Below are positions 17,210 to 27,621 of a stretch of DNA of 64,000 nucleotides, piece by piece. Every line of letters begins with the position of its first letter. The stretch's first letter is position 1. This DNA comes from Pelagibacteraceae bacterium AG-390-D18. GTDB lineage: Bacteria; Pseudomonadota; Alphaproteobacteria; Pelagibacterales; Pelagibacteraceae. Below the pieces are notes generated by a model. That model saw nothing but the letters and a program-made list of their open reading frames with translations. It made no database searches and had not been told where the DNA came from. The stretch spans positions 62,001 through 126,000 of the forward strand of contig QCGY01000001.1 in assembly GCA_003279715.1 (NCBI GenBank). The letters run 5' to 3'. Both the position numbers and the translations under genes were made by a program.

Positions 17210-18541
17210 ATGACGATTTATGCTTTATCAAGTGGACCTGGTGTATCTGGTATTGCAGTTATAAGAATTTCAGGACAAGAAACTTCCAAAGCTATAAAAT
17301 TATTAACTGGTAAAAGTGTTCCAGTGCCAAGAGTGGCAACACTTAGAAAAATCAATAAAATCAGTACTTCTGAGCTAATTGATGAAGGCATAATACTATG
17401 GTTTCCTGGGCCTGAGAGCTACACAGGTGAAGATATGGCCGAAATACAGGTTCATGGAAGCAAGGCTGTAATTGATGCTCTTCACACTTCTATTTCAGAT
17501 ATTGAAAATTGTCGTTTAGCGGAACCAGGCGAGTTTACAAAACTTGCATTTCAAAATGGAAAAATAAATTTACTTAAAGCCGAGAGCATTGCAGATCTAA
17601 TTTCTTCTGAAACTGAAATTCAAAGACAGCAAGCGATTAAAATTATGAATGGAAAATCTTCTGACCAATATAATTTTTTAAGAGAAAAACTTTTAAAAAT
17701 TTTATCTCATGTTGAAGCTAAAATAGACTTTCCGGATGAAGATTTGCCAAATGATATTTTAAAAGAAATAATAAAAAGTTCTGATGATGTTTTAAAAAAT
17801 ATTGAAAAAATCTTGAATGATCAAAAGGTTGGAGAAAGAATAAGAGAAGGTTTTAAGATTGCAATTCTTGGACCTACTAATGCAGGTAAATCTAGTCTCT
17901 TAAATCATCTATCAAATAGAGATGTTGCAATAGTTTCAGAGATTGCAGGAACAACAAGAGATGTAATTGAAACACATCTTAACATAGATGGCTATCCCGT
18001 AATTGTTTCTGACACTGCCGGGATAAGAGAGTCTAAAAACGAAATTGAAAAGAAAGGTATTAAATTATCTTTAAATAGAGCAGAGGAAGCTGATTTAAAG
18101 TTGGTAGTTGTTGATGCCAAAAACCTTGATTTTACTGATATTTTGAAGGGTTTGTTAGATGAAAATGCAATTTTAGTAATAAATAAATCAGATCTTTTAG
18201 ATGGAGAAATTGATCCTGAAATTAAAAAATTAAATCATGTATTAATTTCAATTAAAGAAAATTTAAACGTAGATGAATTAATTTCAAAAATAAAAAATGA
18301 TTTAAAAAATAAATTTATAACAAGTGATGATATTTTAATTACAAGAGAACGACACAGACAACATCTTGAACAATGTTTAGAGTATCTAAAAAATTTTAAT
18401 AAAAAAAATGAAGATAAAGATTTTGATAAAGCTGCAGAAGATTTAAGGTTAGCTACTAGACATCTTGGTATGATTGTTGGAAAAGTCGATGTTGAGGAGA
18501 TATTAGGCAGTATTTTCAACGATTTTTGTATAGGTAAATAA
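17210..18541 (+). CDS. mnmE: tRNA modification GTPase MnmE
   Basis: The protein is 443 residues from ATG 17210; a TTG one codon earlier also exists. The N-terminal formyl-THF-binding domain starts IYALSSGPGVSGIAVIRISG. A central G domain follows: GPTNAGKSSLLNHL (G1), GTTRD (G2), DTAGIR (G3), NKSD (G4). The protein ends in the catalytic-type FCIGK. With MnmG it makes cmnm5/nm5 U34 in tRNAs. A perfect TATAAT (17196-17201) ends eight bases before the ATG with no Shine-Dalgarno, so leaderless expression is possible. mnmG follows. Confidence 0.97.
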   Translation: MTIYALSSGPGVSGIAVIRISGQETSKAIKLLTGKSVPVPRVATLRKINKISTSELIDEGIILWFPGPESYTGEDMAEIQVHGSKAVIDALHTSISDIENCRLAEPGEFTKLAFQNGKINLLKAESIADLISSETEIQRQQAIKIMNGKSSDQYNFLREKLLKILSHVEAKIDFPDEDLPNDILKEIIKSSDDVLKNIEKILNDQKVGERIREGFKIAILGPTNAGKSSLLNHLSNRDVAIVSEIAGTTRDVIETHLNIDGYPVIVSDTAGIRESKNEIEKKGIKLSLNRAEEADLKLVVVDAKNLDFTDILKGLLDENAILVINKSDLLDGEIDPEIKKLNHVLISIKENLNVDELISKIKNDLKNKFITSDDILITRERHRQHLEQCLEYLKNFNKKNEDKDFDKAAEDLRLATRHLGMIVGKVDVEEILGSIFNDFCIGK

Positions 18542-18583
18542 TACTCTATTTTCCTTATTTTTAAGCCCCTTTTTACTAAAAAA

Positions 18584-18637
18584 TGTTGATAATTAAAGCT
18601 TATTTAAGCTAAATTATACGCACCTTGTAAATATAAT
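18584..18637 (+). promoter_or_regulatory. candidate promoter region of mnmG-rsmG-parAB
   Basis: In the 117-bp gap between mnmE and mnmG there is a perfect -10 TATAAT at 18632-18637 with no good -35, and an alternative TTGATA (18586-18591) with TAAATT 18 bp further on. A small inverted repeat AGCTTA-TT-TAAGCT overlaps the second option. I saw no DnaA-box cluster here, so I do not regard this gidA-side gap as the origin. Confidence 0.35.
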
Positions 18638-18658
18638 AATCAGTTATAAATTCAACTC

Positions 18659-20530
18659 ATGAAAAATGATTTATCATTCGATGTCGTAGTAATAGGCGGT
18701 GGTCATGCAGGATGTGAGGCAGCTGCAGCTTCTGCACGACTAGGAGTTAACACTGCCCTATTCACTCATAAGATAGAAACAATCGGAGAGATGTCATGTA
18801 ACCCTGCAATAGGAGGTTTAGGTAAAGGTCATTTGGTAAGAGAAATAGATGCTCTTGATGGTGTCATGGGTGAGGTTACAGATAAATCGGGTATACAATT
18901 TAGATTATTAAACAGAAGTAGAGGTCCAGCAGTAAGAGGACCAAGAACTCAATCTGATAGATCATTATATCGTAAATATATGCAAGAAAAACTTGCAAAC
19001 TACTGTAATTTAAGCATTTTTTCTGATCCTGTTATAAAGTTTATTTTTGATAAAAATACAATAACTGGATTTATAACTAAAGAAGGTAAAAAAGTTTTAT
19101 GTTCTAAGCTAATACTAACAACGGGCACCTTTTTAAATGGTTTGATACATATAGGCGATGAAAGAACACCTGCCGGAAGGTATGATGAGAAACCTTCAAC
19201 GGGATTAAGTGAACAATTAGAAAAATACAATTTTAAAATAGGAAGATTAAAAACAGGAACCCCTCCTCGACTTGACTCAAGAACAATTAATTATGCAAAT
19301 TTAGAAGAACAGTTTGCAGATGATGATCCTTATTTTTTTTCTTTCTTAACTAAAAAAAATATTAATAAACAAGTTTCATGTCGTATGACTTATACTAACG
19401 ATAAGGTTCATAAAATTATTGAAAAAAATTTATCTAAGAGTGCAATGTATTCTGGTAGCATACAAGGTGTTGGACCTAGATACTGCCCATCTATTGAAGA
19501 CAAGATAGTAAAATTTGCTGATAAAGGTCGACATCAGATATTTTTAGAGCCCGAAGGGCTAAATGACCATACAATTTACCCAAATGGCATCTCAACATCT
19601 CTTCCAGCTGATGTGCAGCAAGAAATATGTAACAATATCAATGGTTTAGAGAATGTATCTATTATAAGACCAGGATATGCCATAGAATATGACTATATAG
19701 ATCCAAGAGAACTGTTTTTAACGCTTGAGACTAAGAAAATTAGCAATCTTTATCTTGCAGGTCAGATTAATGGAACAACAGGATATGAAGAGGCGGCAGC
19801 TCAAGGTCTTATAGCGGGGATAAATGCTGCTCTATCTCATAAAAAATTAGAACCCTTTATATTAGATAGATCTGATGCTTACATAGGTGTAATGATTGAT
19901 GATTTAGTGACTAAAGGTGTGGCAGAACCATACAGAATGTTTACATCAAGAGCTGAATATAGATTAAGTCTGAGATCTGATAATGCAGACCAAAGATTAA
20001 CTGCAAAAGGTATAGAAATAGGATTAATTGGCGAACCAAGAAAAGCTCTTTATTTAGATAAATTTCACAAAATTAACCAAATTAAGTTAAAAATGAGCAA
20101 ATCTACTATATCACCTACTAAAGCTGATAAATTTGGAATAAAAATTGCTAAAGATGGAGTTTTAAGATCTTCAAATGAGATATTAACTCAAAAAGGAGTA
20201 GATATGAGTAAAATTAGAGAAATATGGTCTGATATACCTTTTTTTAGCAATGAAATAGATGAGCAGGTTGAAATTAATGCTCATTATAGAGGTTATTTGA
20301 AGAAGCAAAAAGCTGATATTTTAGCTTTTAAAAGAGATGAAAACCTTATAATTCCAGATAAAATTAATTATGATGGTCTTTCAGGGTTGTCAAACGAGGT
20401 AAAAGCTAAATTTAAAGAAATAAAACCAAAAACAATGGGTCAAGCACTAAGAATTGATGGAATTACTCCAGCTGCTGTATATATTTTGTTGTCACACGTT
20501 AAAAGAAAGTCTATTAAGCATATAGCTTAA
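18659..20530 (+). CDS. mnmG: tRNA uridine-5-carboxymethylaminomethyl modification enzyme MnmG (GidA)
   Basis: The 623-residue FAD protein has the dinucleotide-binding [19 protein letters not shown] (11-29), [31 protein letters not shown], the NAD-side [19 protein letters not shown] and C-terminal helices that contact tRNA and MnmE. It partners with MnmE to build the cmnm5 group on U34. Its stop overlaps rsmG by one base. It heads the gidA-gidB-parA-parB run conserved near bacterial origins. Confidence 0.98.
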   Translation: MKNDLSFDVVVIGGGHAGCEAAAASARLGVNTALFTHKIETIGEMSCNPAIGGLGKGHLVREIDALDGVMGEVTDKSGIQFRLLNRSRGPAVRGPRTQSDRSLYRKYMQEKLANYCNLSIFSDPVIKFIFDKNTITGFITKEGKKVLCSKLILTTGTFLNGLIHIGDERTPAGRYDEKPSTGLSEQLEKYNFKIGRLKTGTPPRLDSRTINYANLEEQFADDDPYFFSFLTKKNINKQVSCRMTYTNDKVHKIIEKNLSKSAMYSGSIQGVGPRYCPSIEDKIVKFADKGRHQIFLEPEGLNDHTIYPNGISTSLPADVQQEICNNINGLENVSIIRPGYAIEYDYIDPRELFLTLETKKISNLYLAGQINGTTGYEEAAAQGLIAGINAALSHKKLEPFILDRSDAYIGVMIDDLVTKGVAEPYRMFTSRAEYRLSLRSDNADQRLTAKGIEIGLIGEPRKALYLDKFHKINQIKLKMSKSTISPTKADKFGIKIAKDGVLRSSNEILTQKGVDMSKIREIWSDIPFFSNEIDEQVEINAHYRGYLKKQKADILAFKRDENLIIPDKINYDGLSGLSNEVKAKFKEIKPKTMGQALRIDGITPAAVYILLSHVKRKSIKHIA

Positions 20531-21195
20531 TGGATCAAGAAATTTTAAAATCATTCTCAAAATTAAATGACTTAAATGTTTCACGTGAAACATTTTTAGA
20601 CTTTGAAAACTATATATCCATGATTATTGAAAAAAATGAAAAAATTAACATAATTAGCCAAAAAACATCATCAAAAAAGTCTATAATTGAGCGTCATATT
20701 ATTGATTCAGCACAAATTATTGATTTTGTTGACTTTAATTGCAATACAACTACAGATTTAGGATCTGGAGCGGGTTTACCCGGAATTGTAGTAGCAATTA
20801 TACTTAAAAATATGAAAAATAATATGGACGTGCATCTTTATGAAAAAAGCTACCATAAAAGCCGTTTTTTAAAAGAAGTTTCAGAAAAACTAAATTTAAA
20901 TACAAAAGTTTTTCAAAAAAATATTTTTGAAATAAAAAATTTAGAAACAGGTACGGTTATGTCAAGAGCATTCAAGCCAATGCCAGTGGTTCTAGATTTA
21001 GTTTATGAAAATTTTTCTAAATATAAAAATTTAATTTTTTTTATGGGCAAGAGTGGAAAAAAAATATTTGAAAAATCCAAAGATGATTGGAGTTTAGAGT
21101 ACATAGAAAAAAAAAGTTTAACAAATGATGACTCATTTTTATTAAACATAAAAAAAATTAGTAAGAAAAATAAAAAAAGATATAAGAAAAACTAG
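20530..21195 (+). CDS. rsmG: 16S rRNA (guanine-N7)-methyltransferase RsmG (GidB)
   Basis: The 221-residue SAM-dependent methyltransferase has the binding loop TDLGSGAGLPGIVVAI, a following acidic strand (DVHLYEKSYHKSRFL) and VMSRAFKPM. It modifies G527 of 16S rRNA. The early block LNVSRETF is encoded by DNA containing a perfect parS site; the protein motif is widespread in RsmG, consistent with a shared constraint. The C-terminus is unusually lysine-rich ([14 protein letters not shown]), possibly an rRNA-binding tail or AT-driven drift. It is one base from parA. Confidence 0.96.
   Translation: MDQEILKSFSKLNDLNVSRETFLDFENYISMIIEKNEKINIISQKTSSKKSIIERHIIDSAQIIDFVDFNCNTTTDLGSGAGLPGIVVAIILKNMKNNMDVHLYEKSYHKSRFLKEVSEKLNLNTKVFQKNIFEIKNLETGTVMSRAFKPMPVVLDLVYENFSKYKNLIFFMGKSGKKIFEKSKDDWSLEYIEKKSLTNDDSFLLNIKKISKKNKKRYKKN
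20577..20592. promoter_or_regulatory. parS: parS centromere site (ParB binding)
   Basis: The sequence TGTTTCACGTGAAACA is an exact match to the consensus parS and a perfect palindrome. Symmetry extends three more bases on each side, giving a 22-bp palindrome at 20574-20595. It lies within rsmG codons and about 0.6 kb before parA, some 9 kb from the candidate origin. ParB loads here and spreads, and ParA moves the origin region at segregation. I found no second copy by eye in the window. Confidence 0.95.
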
Positions 21196-21990
21196 ATGCA
21201 AATTATTTCAGTAATAAATCAAAAGGGTGGGGTAGGAAAAACAACAACCGTCATAAATTTAGCCGCTGGATTAACTCAACTTAATAAAAAAATTTTAGTT
21301 ATTGATTTGGATCCCCAAGGAAATGCCACTACAGGTCTTGGATTATCCAATGTAGACAACTCAAGTGACACAATTTATGGTGTACTAAATGGAACTAGAG
21401 AGATTAATGAGATAATCAAGAAGACAAAGTTTGAAAATTTAGATATTATCACTTCTAATGTAGATCTATCAGGGCTTGAGGTAGAGACGGCTGACGATAG
21501 TAATAGAGCCTTTATATTAAAGGCTAAATTAAGCTCTTATTTAAACAATTCTAGAGGATTATACGACTATGTACTTATTGATTGTCCACCTTCCTTAAGT
21601 CTTCTTACAGTTATGGCACTTGTCTGCTCAAACTCACTTCTGGTACCTTTACAAACAGAATTCTTTGCTCTTGAGGGGTTAACCCAACTCATTAAAACTA
21701 TTGAGAGGATAAAAGTAAGTTTAAATCCAGATTTAAAAATTCGAGGGATCCTTTTGACCATGTATGACAAAAGAAATAAACTTTCTTCACAAGTTGAAAA
21801 GGAAGCTAGAGATTATTTTCATGAAAAAGTTTACTCAACCGTAATCCCAAGGAATGTGAGATTGTCAGAGGCACCCTCGCATGGAATGCCAGTTTTAATT
21901 TATGACAAATCTTGTCCTGGTAGTAAATCTTATTTTAGTTTTACTGATGAATTTATAAATCAAGAGTCAAATATAGGGAGTGTAGCTTAA
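21196..21990 (+). CDS. parA: chromosome partitioning ATPase ParA
   Basis: The 264-residue deviant Walker ATPase starts MQIISVINQKGGVGKTTTVI (signature Lys plus Walker A). It has LVIDLDPQGNATTGLG (Walker A') and DYVLIDCPPSLSLLTVMAL (Walker B). The lack of an N-terminal DNA-binding extension marks it as a chromosomal type. It forms the gradient on the nucleoid that moves ParB-parS. It overlaps parB by one base. Confidence 0.97.
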   Translation: MQIISVINQKGGVGKTTTVINLAAGLTQLNKKILVIDLDPQGNATTGLGLSNVDNSSDTIYGVLNGTREINEIIKKTKFENLDIITSNVDLSGLEVETADDSNRAFILKAKLSSYLNNSRGLYDYVLIDCPPSLSLLTVMALVCSNSLLVPLQTEFFALEGLTQLIKTIERIKVSLNPDLKIRGILLTMYDKRNKLSSQVEKEARDYFHEKVYSTVIPRNVRLSEAPSHGMPVLIYDKSCPGSKSYFSFTDEFINQESNIGSVA

Positions 21991-22832
21991 TGGATAAAAT
22001 TAAAAAAGGTCTTGGAAGAGGTTTATCATCGCTAATTGGTGAAACTAAAGTAGAGATTCAAAAAAACCAATTACCAGTAAGCGACTTAATACCAAATAAA
22101 TACCAACCAAGAAAAAACTTTGATGAGGCAAACTTAGAAGACTTAACAAATTCTATAAAAGAAAGAGGAATGATACAACCAATCATAGTTAGAAAGTCAT
22201 ACAATGAAAATTCAAAATTTGAAATAATTGCAGGTGAGAGAAGGTGGATAGCGGCACAAAGATTAGGTATTCATAATGTTCCTGTAGTAATTACAGAGGC
22301 AGATGATTTAAAATCTTTAGAATTTGCAATAGTTGAAAATGTTCAAAGACATGATTTAAATCCGTTAGAAGAAGCCCGAGGTTATAAAAGATTGATAGAT
22401 GAATTTTCTTATGATCAAGAAAAAGTATCAAAATTTATAGGTAAAAGCAGAAGTTACATAACTAATTCATTAAGAATATTAACTCTACCAGCTGAAATTA
22501 TAAAACTAATAGAGACACAAAAATTAACTGCTGGCCACGCAAAAATTTTAGTTGGATTAGAAAATGCTTCTTTTGTTGCAAATAAAATTATTGAAAAAAA
22601 ATTATCTGTAAGACAAGCAGAAAATTTTGTTCAATTATTTAAAAAGAAGAGGCAAAATTCAAAGATTATAAAAGATACAAATATTATTGCTCTTGAACTT
22701 TCAATATTAAATAAAATTGGATTAAATGTAGAAATAAAAAACACCAAGAGAAATAAAGGAAAAATCTCCTTCGAATATAAAGATCTAGATCAGTTAAATA
22801 AAATTATAGATATAATTAAATCTAATTATTAG
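21990..22832 (+). CDS. parB: chromosome partitioning protein ParB
   Basis: The 280-residue protein has the N-terminal ParA-stimulating stretch KGLGRGLSSLIGE, the CTP-binding ParB/Srx domain with GERRWIAAQRLG and ENVQRHDLNPLEEARGY, a helix-turn-helix (about 145-185: QEKVSKFIGKSRSYITNSLR) and a C-terminal dimerisation domain. It binds the parS in rsmG. Its 3' end overlaps convergent holA by 11 bp. No key motif is missing. Confidence 0.97.
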   Translation: MDKIKKGLGRGLSSLIGETKVEIQKNQLPVSDLIPNKYQPRKNFDEANLEDLTNSIKERGMIQPIIVRKSYNENSKFEIIAGERRWIAAQRLGIHNVPVVITEADDLKSLEFAIVENVQRHDLNPLEEARGYKRLIDEFSYDQEKVSKFIGKSRSYITNSLRILTLPAEIIKLIETQKLTAGHAKILVGLENASFVANKIIEKKLSVRQAENFVQLFKKKRQNSKIIKDTNIIALELSILNKIGLNVEIKNTKRNKGKISFEYKDLDQLNKIIDIIKSNY

Positions 22833-23814
22833 TTTCTGCAGAAGAGTGGCTTAAAATAAAATCTGTAATTAAATTAATTGAATTATCTATATTCTTTTTA
22901 ATTTGTAATTCAGTTTCACTTAGTGCGTAGATTAGTCTTTTAATATTTTTAGGTTTCCATTTATAAATTTGTTGTTTGGTTATTTCTTTTTCTTTCCAAA
23001 AAATTGGTGGTTTTGCTAATGAGATGGTTAAATCTATATTTTTGTTTATTGCAAATGCTTTTGATAAGGCCAGTAATTTTTTGGCTTTAATTATAAAAGA
23101 TCTTATAATTACAATGCAGTCTTCATTACTAAAATTATTTTCATTTAAGATGCTTATTATTTTCTTTTCATTTTTAGCAAGACAATTATCAATTAGCTCA
23201 GATATACTGTGGTTCTCGTTTAAATTAATCAGTTTTGATATATTGTCAGTATTAATTTTTTTTCCATTTTTAGTAAAATATTTAATTTTTTGAAGTTCAT
23301 TTACAAGTGTTTCTCTGTCTCCACTGCATTTATTCACTATTAAGTTTATATTTGAGGATGAAATTGAAATTTTTTTCTCTTTTAAAAAGTTATATGCTAA
23401 TTTTGATAAAGTTTGATCATTATCAGGGTAAAAAGCAACGCAAATTAATTTCTTATCTTTTTCAAAAAAAGATCTTAACTTTGATTTTTTTTCTAAATTG
23501 TCAGAATTTAAAATAATTGTAACATCTTCAATATTTTTTAAATTTAAAATTTCAATTATCTTTAAAATTTTATCAGTTGTTCTTTTGATAACAATAATTT
23601 TTTGGTTCTCGAAAAGAGATTTGGACAAAATATTTTCAATAAAATTATTCTCATTATCTAAAACTTCTTTTTCATCATAGTTTGAAATACTATTTTTATC
23701 CTTAATTAAAATATTAAGAGCTTCATTTTTTAAACCTTCATTTTTTCCATAAAATAGTATTAAATTATTAATATTTTGATTAATTTTTTTAATCTCAAAA
23801 GATTTTAAAATCAT
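22822..23814 (-). CDS. holA: DNA polymerase III delta subunit
   Basis: The 330-residue clamp-loader subunit starts with ILFYGKNEGLKNEALNIL, the degenerate nucleotide-binding region of HolA, followed by SLFENQKIIVIKR, ILNSDNLEKKSKLRSFFEK and KCSGDRETLVNELQKI. The protein is very rich in Ile, Lys and Asn. It opens the beta clamp during loading. Order parB<>holA-lptE-leuS follows alphaproteobacterial practice. It abuts lptE exactly. Confidence 0.92.
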   Translation of the reverse strand: MILKSFEIKKINQNINNLILFYGKNEGLKNEALNILIKDKNSISNYDEKEVLDNENNFIENILSKSLFENQKIIVIKRTTDKILKIIEILNLKNIEDVTIILNSDNLEKKSKLRSFFEKDKKLICVAFYPDNDQTLSKLAYNFLKEKKISISSSNINLIVNKCSGDRETLVNELQKIKYFTKNGKKINTDNISKLINLNENHSISELIDNCLAKNEKKIISILNENNFSNEDCIVIIRSFIIKAKKLLALSKAFAINKNIDLTISLAKPPIFWKEKEITKQQIYKWKPKNIKRLIYALSETELQIKKNIDNSINLITDFILSHSSAETNN

Positions 23815-24263
23815 TAATTAATAATCAACTCAGATATAAGTTTGTTAGATATAGAATAAGCAAAACTTTGTTTTATAGATTTTTCATATTTAGCTTCTTC
23901 AAATTTATCATCCATGCTATCTATAATTTTCTTTTCAGTAATTTTTATTTTTTTGTTTGTTGATTTTATTAAAAATATTGCCTCTACTCCAAGTTGGAAG
24001 CTAGTTACTTTTCCAGTACTGTCTTTGCTTAAAATATTTTTTTTATATTTAGTTTCCACATTGATAAAAAATTTATTGTTAATTTTTTCATTTTTGTATC
24101 TATCTAAATTTTTTTTTAAAAAATTGTTAAGATCTCTGTCTCCAGTATAATTAATTTGTTCAATTGAAAAATTAACATCACTATTTTTTAAATAAATTGG
24201 AGTAAATCCACAATTAGTTAAAAAAAGAAATAGAGAAAAAATTATAATATTTTTTTTTAACAT
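23814..24263 (-). CDS. lptE: LPS-assembly lipoprotein LptE
   Basis: The 149-residue protein has a signal peptide ending in a lipobox, FLFLTNCGFTPIYL (Cys at about 18), followed by the CGFTPIY start typical of alphaproteobacterial LptE. The remainder is a short alpha/beta domain. LptE plugs LptD in the outer membrane for lipopolysaccharide insertion. It lies between leuS and holA, the conserved location of lptE. Sequence conservation is low, so synteny and lipobox carry the assignment. Confidence 0.82.
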   Translation of the reverse strand: MLKKNIIIFSLFLFLTNCGFTPIYLKNSDVNFSIEQINYTGDRDLNNFLKKNLDRYKNEKINNKFFINVETKYKKNILSKDSTGKVTSFQLGVEAIFLIKSTNKKIKITEKKIIDSMDDKFEEAKYEKSIKQSFAYSISNKLISELIIN

Positions 24264-24264
24264 T

Positions 24265-26799
24265 TTAAGTTGTTATTATGTTTATTAACTTATTGGGTAT
24301 AAATATTTTTTTTTGAATATTTTTATTTTTTAAAAATTCATTTAATTTATTGTCTTCTTTAATTTTCTTTATCAGGGTGTCCTCACTAATATTTTTTTTT
24401 GTTTCAATAATTTTTCTAGTTTTACCGTTAAATTGAATAATGTATTTAATATTATCTTCTATTAAAAAGCTCTCCTCTACTTTTGGCCAAGATATCTTTT
24501 CTTTAATATTCACCAATTCCATACATTCATTTGAAAAGTGAGGTATTACAGGACTAATTGCAATTAAAATCTTTTTATAATTCTCAATTAATTTCTCTTT
24601 TTCAATCTTATTTAAAATTATTTTATTTAGAGAGCTATAAATCTCATGTAAATTGGCAACTATCTTATTATATGAAAAATTCTCAATATTATGAGTAATT
24701 TCTTTAATAAATTTATTTGTTATTTTTTCTAAATCACTATTGTGATTACGAGCATGATTTTTGCTTATTTCTTCAATAAATTTTTGATTTAGTACCCATA
24801 ATTTTTGGATAAATTTGTATGATGATTTAATGCCTTCATCGGACCATTGAACATCTTTTTCAGGCGGACTATCTGATAAAATAAATAGCCTAACAGAGTC
24901 TGCTCCATAATCTTTAATAATTTTTTCAGGATCTATAGTATTCTTTTTTGATTTTGACATTGATTCTGAGGCACCAACTTTTATGGGTTCTTCATTTTCT
25001 TTAAGAAATTTTTTTCCTTGGATAGTAATTATTTCATCTGGACTAACCCAATTATTATTTTGATCCTTATAAGTTTCATGACAAACCATACCTTGAGTAA
25101 ATAAACCACTAAATGGTTCTTTAATATCAAATTTATTATTCTTATAGGATAAAGCTTGCATAAAAAATCTAGAGTATAAAAGGTGAAGTATAGCGTGTTC
25201 CACGCCACCAATATATTGATCTACTGGCATCCAATATTTGACTTCATCTGTGTCAAAACCATAGTTTTCATTTTGAGGCGAACAAAATCTAAGAAAGTAC
25301 CAAGATGAGTCAACGAATGTGTCCAGAGTATCCGTTTCTCTGGTACATTGTTTTCCATCAATTTTGATATTTTTCCATTCTAACATTTCATCAAGTGGAT
25401 TTCCTGTAGAATTTAATTGATCAATTTTTGGCAACTTAACAGGTAACATTTCTTTTGGAATTTTAACTGGATTATTCTTTTCGTCATATGCTATTGGAAT
25501 TGGACATCCCCAGTATCTTTGACGCGAGATGCCCCAGTCTTTTAATCTATAATTAGTTTTTTTTTGTCCGATATTATTTTCTTCTAAGTAGCTTATAGTT
25601 TTATCTATTGATTCATCAGGAACTTTTAAATTATCTAAAAATTTTGAATTAAATAAATAACCAGACTCTGTATAAGCTTTGTCATTAACTAAAAAAGCTT
25701 TATCTTTGTCAGGTCTGACTACTGGTGTGACTTTTAAATTATATTTTTTTGCAAAATCCAAGTCTCTCTGATCATGTGCTGGACATCCAAATACAGCACC
25801 TAATCCGTAATCCATTAAAACAAAGTTTGCAAAATAAACTGGTACTTTTATACTTTCATCTAAAGGATTGATTGCTAATAAATCTGTCTTAAAACCTAGT
25901 TTATCTGCTGCTGCAATTGATTCTTCAGTTGTACCAGTCTTAGAGCATTCTTTTTTAAATTTTATAAATTCTTTGTCATTTTCATAAAATTTTGAAACCG
26001 GATGATCTACTGAAAGTGCTAAAAAAGACATACCAAATAAGGTATCTGGTCTAGTAGTATAACATTTTATCTCATCAATTTTTTTATTAGATTCAATTTG
26101 GAATTTAATTTCACAGCCATAAGATCTTCCAATCCAATTTTTTTGCATTACTTTTACTTTATTGGGCCATTCCTCTAGGCCATCCAAGCTCTCTAAAAGT
26201 TCTTTAGAAAACTTAGTAATTTTAAAAAACCATTGGTTAAGTTTTTTTCTTTCCACAATTGCGCCTGAACGCCAACCTTTACCATCTATAACTTGCTCAT
26301 TAGCTAAAACTGTTTTATCTACCGGGTCCCAGTTTACATAACTTTCTTTTCTATAGACTAGTTCTTTATCATAGAGTTCTAAAAAAAATTCTTGTTGATG
26401 TTTATAATAATCTGCAGAACAAGTAGAAATTTCTTTATCCCAATCTATAGATAATCCAAGCTTTTTAAGTTGTGTCTTCATTACTGAAATATTTTTTTCA
26501 GTCCATGTTTTTGGGTCTAATTTGTTTTGTCTCGCAGCATTTTCAGCTGGCATACCAAAAGAATCCCATCCCATTGGGTGAAGTACATTATAGTTTTGTA
26601 ATGTTTTGTATCTCGCTAACACATCGCCTATAGTATAATTTCTAACATGTCCCATATGAATTTTTCCTGATGGGTATGGAAACATCTCTAGGCAATAGAA
26701 TTTTTTTTTATGCTTATCGATTTTAACTGAATAGGACCTATTTTTATCCCATATTTTTTGCCATTTATCTTCAACTATCTTAAAATTATATCTATCCAC
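24265..26799 (-). CDS. leuS: leucyl-tRNA synthetase
   Basis: The 844-residue class I synthetase has the HIGH-type motif [15 protein letters not shown] near residue 45, a CP1 editing domain in the middle ([19 protein letters not shown]), and the KMSKS-type SMSKSKKN in the last third, followed by the anticodon-binding helical domain. It charges tRNA-Leu and proofreads mischarged products. It is the first gene of leuS-lptE-holA; a one-base gap separates it from lptE. Length and domains are normal. Confidence 0.98.
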   Translation of the reverse strand: MDRYNFKIVEDKWQKIWDKNRSYSVKIDKHKKKFYCLEMFPYPSGKIHMGHVRNYTIGDVLARYKTLQNYNVLHPMGWDSFGMPAENAARQNKLDPKTWTEKNISVMKTQLKKLGLSIDWDKEISTCSADYYKHQQEFFLELYDKELVYRKESYVNWDPVDKTVLANEQVIDGKGWRSGAIVERKKLNQWFFKITKFSKELLESLDGLEEWPNKVKVMQKNWIGRSYGCEIKFQIESNKKIDEIKCYTTRPDTLFGMSFLALSVDHPVSKFYENDKEFIKFKKECSKTGTTEESIAAADKLGFKTDLLAINPLDESIKVPVYFANFVLMDYGLGAVFGCPAHDQRDLDFAKKYNLKVTPVVRPDKDKAFLVNDKAYTESGYLFNSKFLDNLKVPDESIDKTISYLEENNIGQKKTNYRLKDWGISRQRYWGCPIPIAYDEKNNPVKIPKEMLPVKLPKIDQLNSTGNPLDEMLEWKNIKIDGKQCTRETDTLDTFVDSSWYFLRFCSPQNENYGFDTDEVKYWMPVDQYIGGVEHAILHLLYSRFFMQALSYKNNKFDIKEPFSGLFTQGMVCHETYKDQNNNWVSPDEIITIQGKKFLKENEEPIKVGASESMSKSKKNTIDPEKIIKDYGADSVRLFILSDSPPEKDVQWSDEGIKSSYKFIQKLWVLNQKFIEEISKNHARNHNSDLEKITNKFIKEITHNIENFSYNKIVANLHEIYSSLNKIILNKIEKEKLIENYKKILIAISPVIPHFSNECMELVNIKEKISWPKVEESFLIEDNIKYIIQFNGKTRKIIETKKNISEDTLIKKIKEDNKLNEFLKNKNIQKKIFIPNKLINIITT

Positions 26800-26828
26800 A
26801 AAAAATAATTATTAAATTTAATTTTTAT

Positions 26829-27404
26829 TTATTTCGTACTGTCAGGGTTGTCACCTCGTGTTGATGTATTTAGATAAGGTTTAAAGTTTTTATCTTTATT
26901 TTGTTTTTCATAAATAGCAGCCTTTTTCAGAATTTCTTTTGTAAGTTCTGTTCTTAAATTTCCATCTTTTTGAGAGATTACACAATTTACCTCGGTTACA
27001 CATTTTTTATAAAAAACTTTAATATCTAATGCATCAGATCTCACTTCATTGGTCAAAAATCTTATACTGATTTTAATAGACTCATTGTTTTGATCATTTT
27101 CAGAATACCAATCAGTAATTAAAATTCCCCCACTATAGTTTGCTGTAGCTATTGGTATAAAATCAATAGTATCTAGTGAAGCACGCCAAAGTTCATTCGA
27201 ACTTGCAAATTCGAAGTTACCAGAACCTTTGTTGCTAAAAGCATCATCAAGTCTAAAAGCTCTACCTTCTTCTAAATTTTTCTTTACCCTTTCTCTGGGA
27301 TCATAAGAAACTTTTCTAGCGTCTGCTCCAGGAATTTTTCCATTACAGGCACTTAAAATTATAGATAAAATAATGCAAAAAATTGTTACTTGTATTTTAT
27401 TCAT
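26829..27404 (-). CDS. DUF3576-type lipoprotein
   Basis: The 191-residue predicted lipoprotein has an N-terminal hydrophobic segment ending in ILSACNGKIPGADARK (lipobox Cys at about 20). The middle block NELWRASLDTIDFIPIATANYSGG is the recognisable core of the DUF3576 family found next to leuS in alphaproteobacteria. The function of this family is unknown; it is probably anchored in the outer membrane. It is 29 bp upstream of leuS and diverges from the first porin. Confidence 0.82.
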   Translation of the reverse strand: MNKIQVTIFCIILSIILSACNGKIPGADARKVSYDPRERVKKNLEEGRAFRLDDAFSNKGSGNFEFASSNELWRASLDTIDFIPIATANYSGGILITDWYSENDQNNESIKISIRFLTNEVRSDALDIKVFYKKCVTEVNCVISQKDGNLRTELTKEILKKAAIYEKQNKDKNFKPYLNTSTRGDNPDSTK

Positions 27405-27487
27405 AGGGAATATTTTAGCTTTTAAAGATTAATTATTAAAATCATACAATTTTATTAAATAGCTTAATTTCACTAAAATTAAGGCAT

Positions 27488-27513
27488 ATTGTGTTGCAAA
27501 AATGCAACATAAT
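27488..27513. repeat. inverted repeat (possible operator) upstream of porin 1
   Basis: TGTTGCA (27492-27498) and TGCAACA (27503-27509) are perfect inverted arms around AAAA. Outer bases extend the symmetry to 11 bp with one G-T pair. The site lies about 110 bp upstream of the first porin ATG and 84 bp before the DUF3576 start. It is not followed by a T-run, so it is not an intrinsic terminator. A comparable site is not seen before the second porin. The bound protein, if any, is unknown. Confidence 0.5.
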
Positions 27514-27621
27514 AAAATAATTAGCTAAATATGGTTCGATTTTATAATAAAAACTGCACTAAATGTTAAATAAGTCTCGTTTATTATTAATAATTAACAA
27601 TAAAAATAAGGAGTAATTAAT

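Noticed and set aside
18542-18658. Gap upstream of mnmG (gidA) as the replication origin, as in gamma-proteobacteria
   Set aside because: I saw only a promoter-like TATAAT and a small inverted repeat, with no DnaA-box cluster. The alphaproteobacterial origin lies next to hemE, and that gap fits better.
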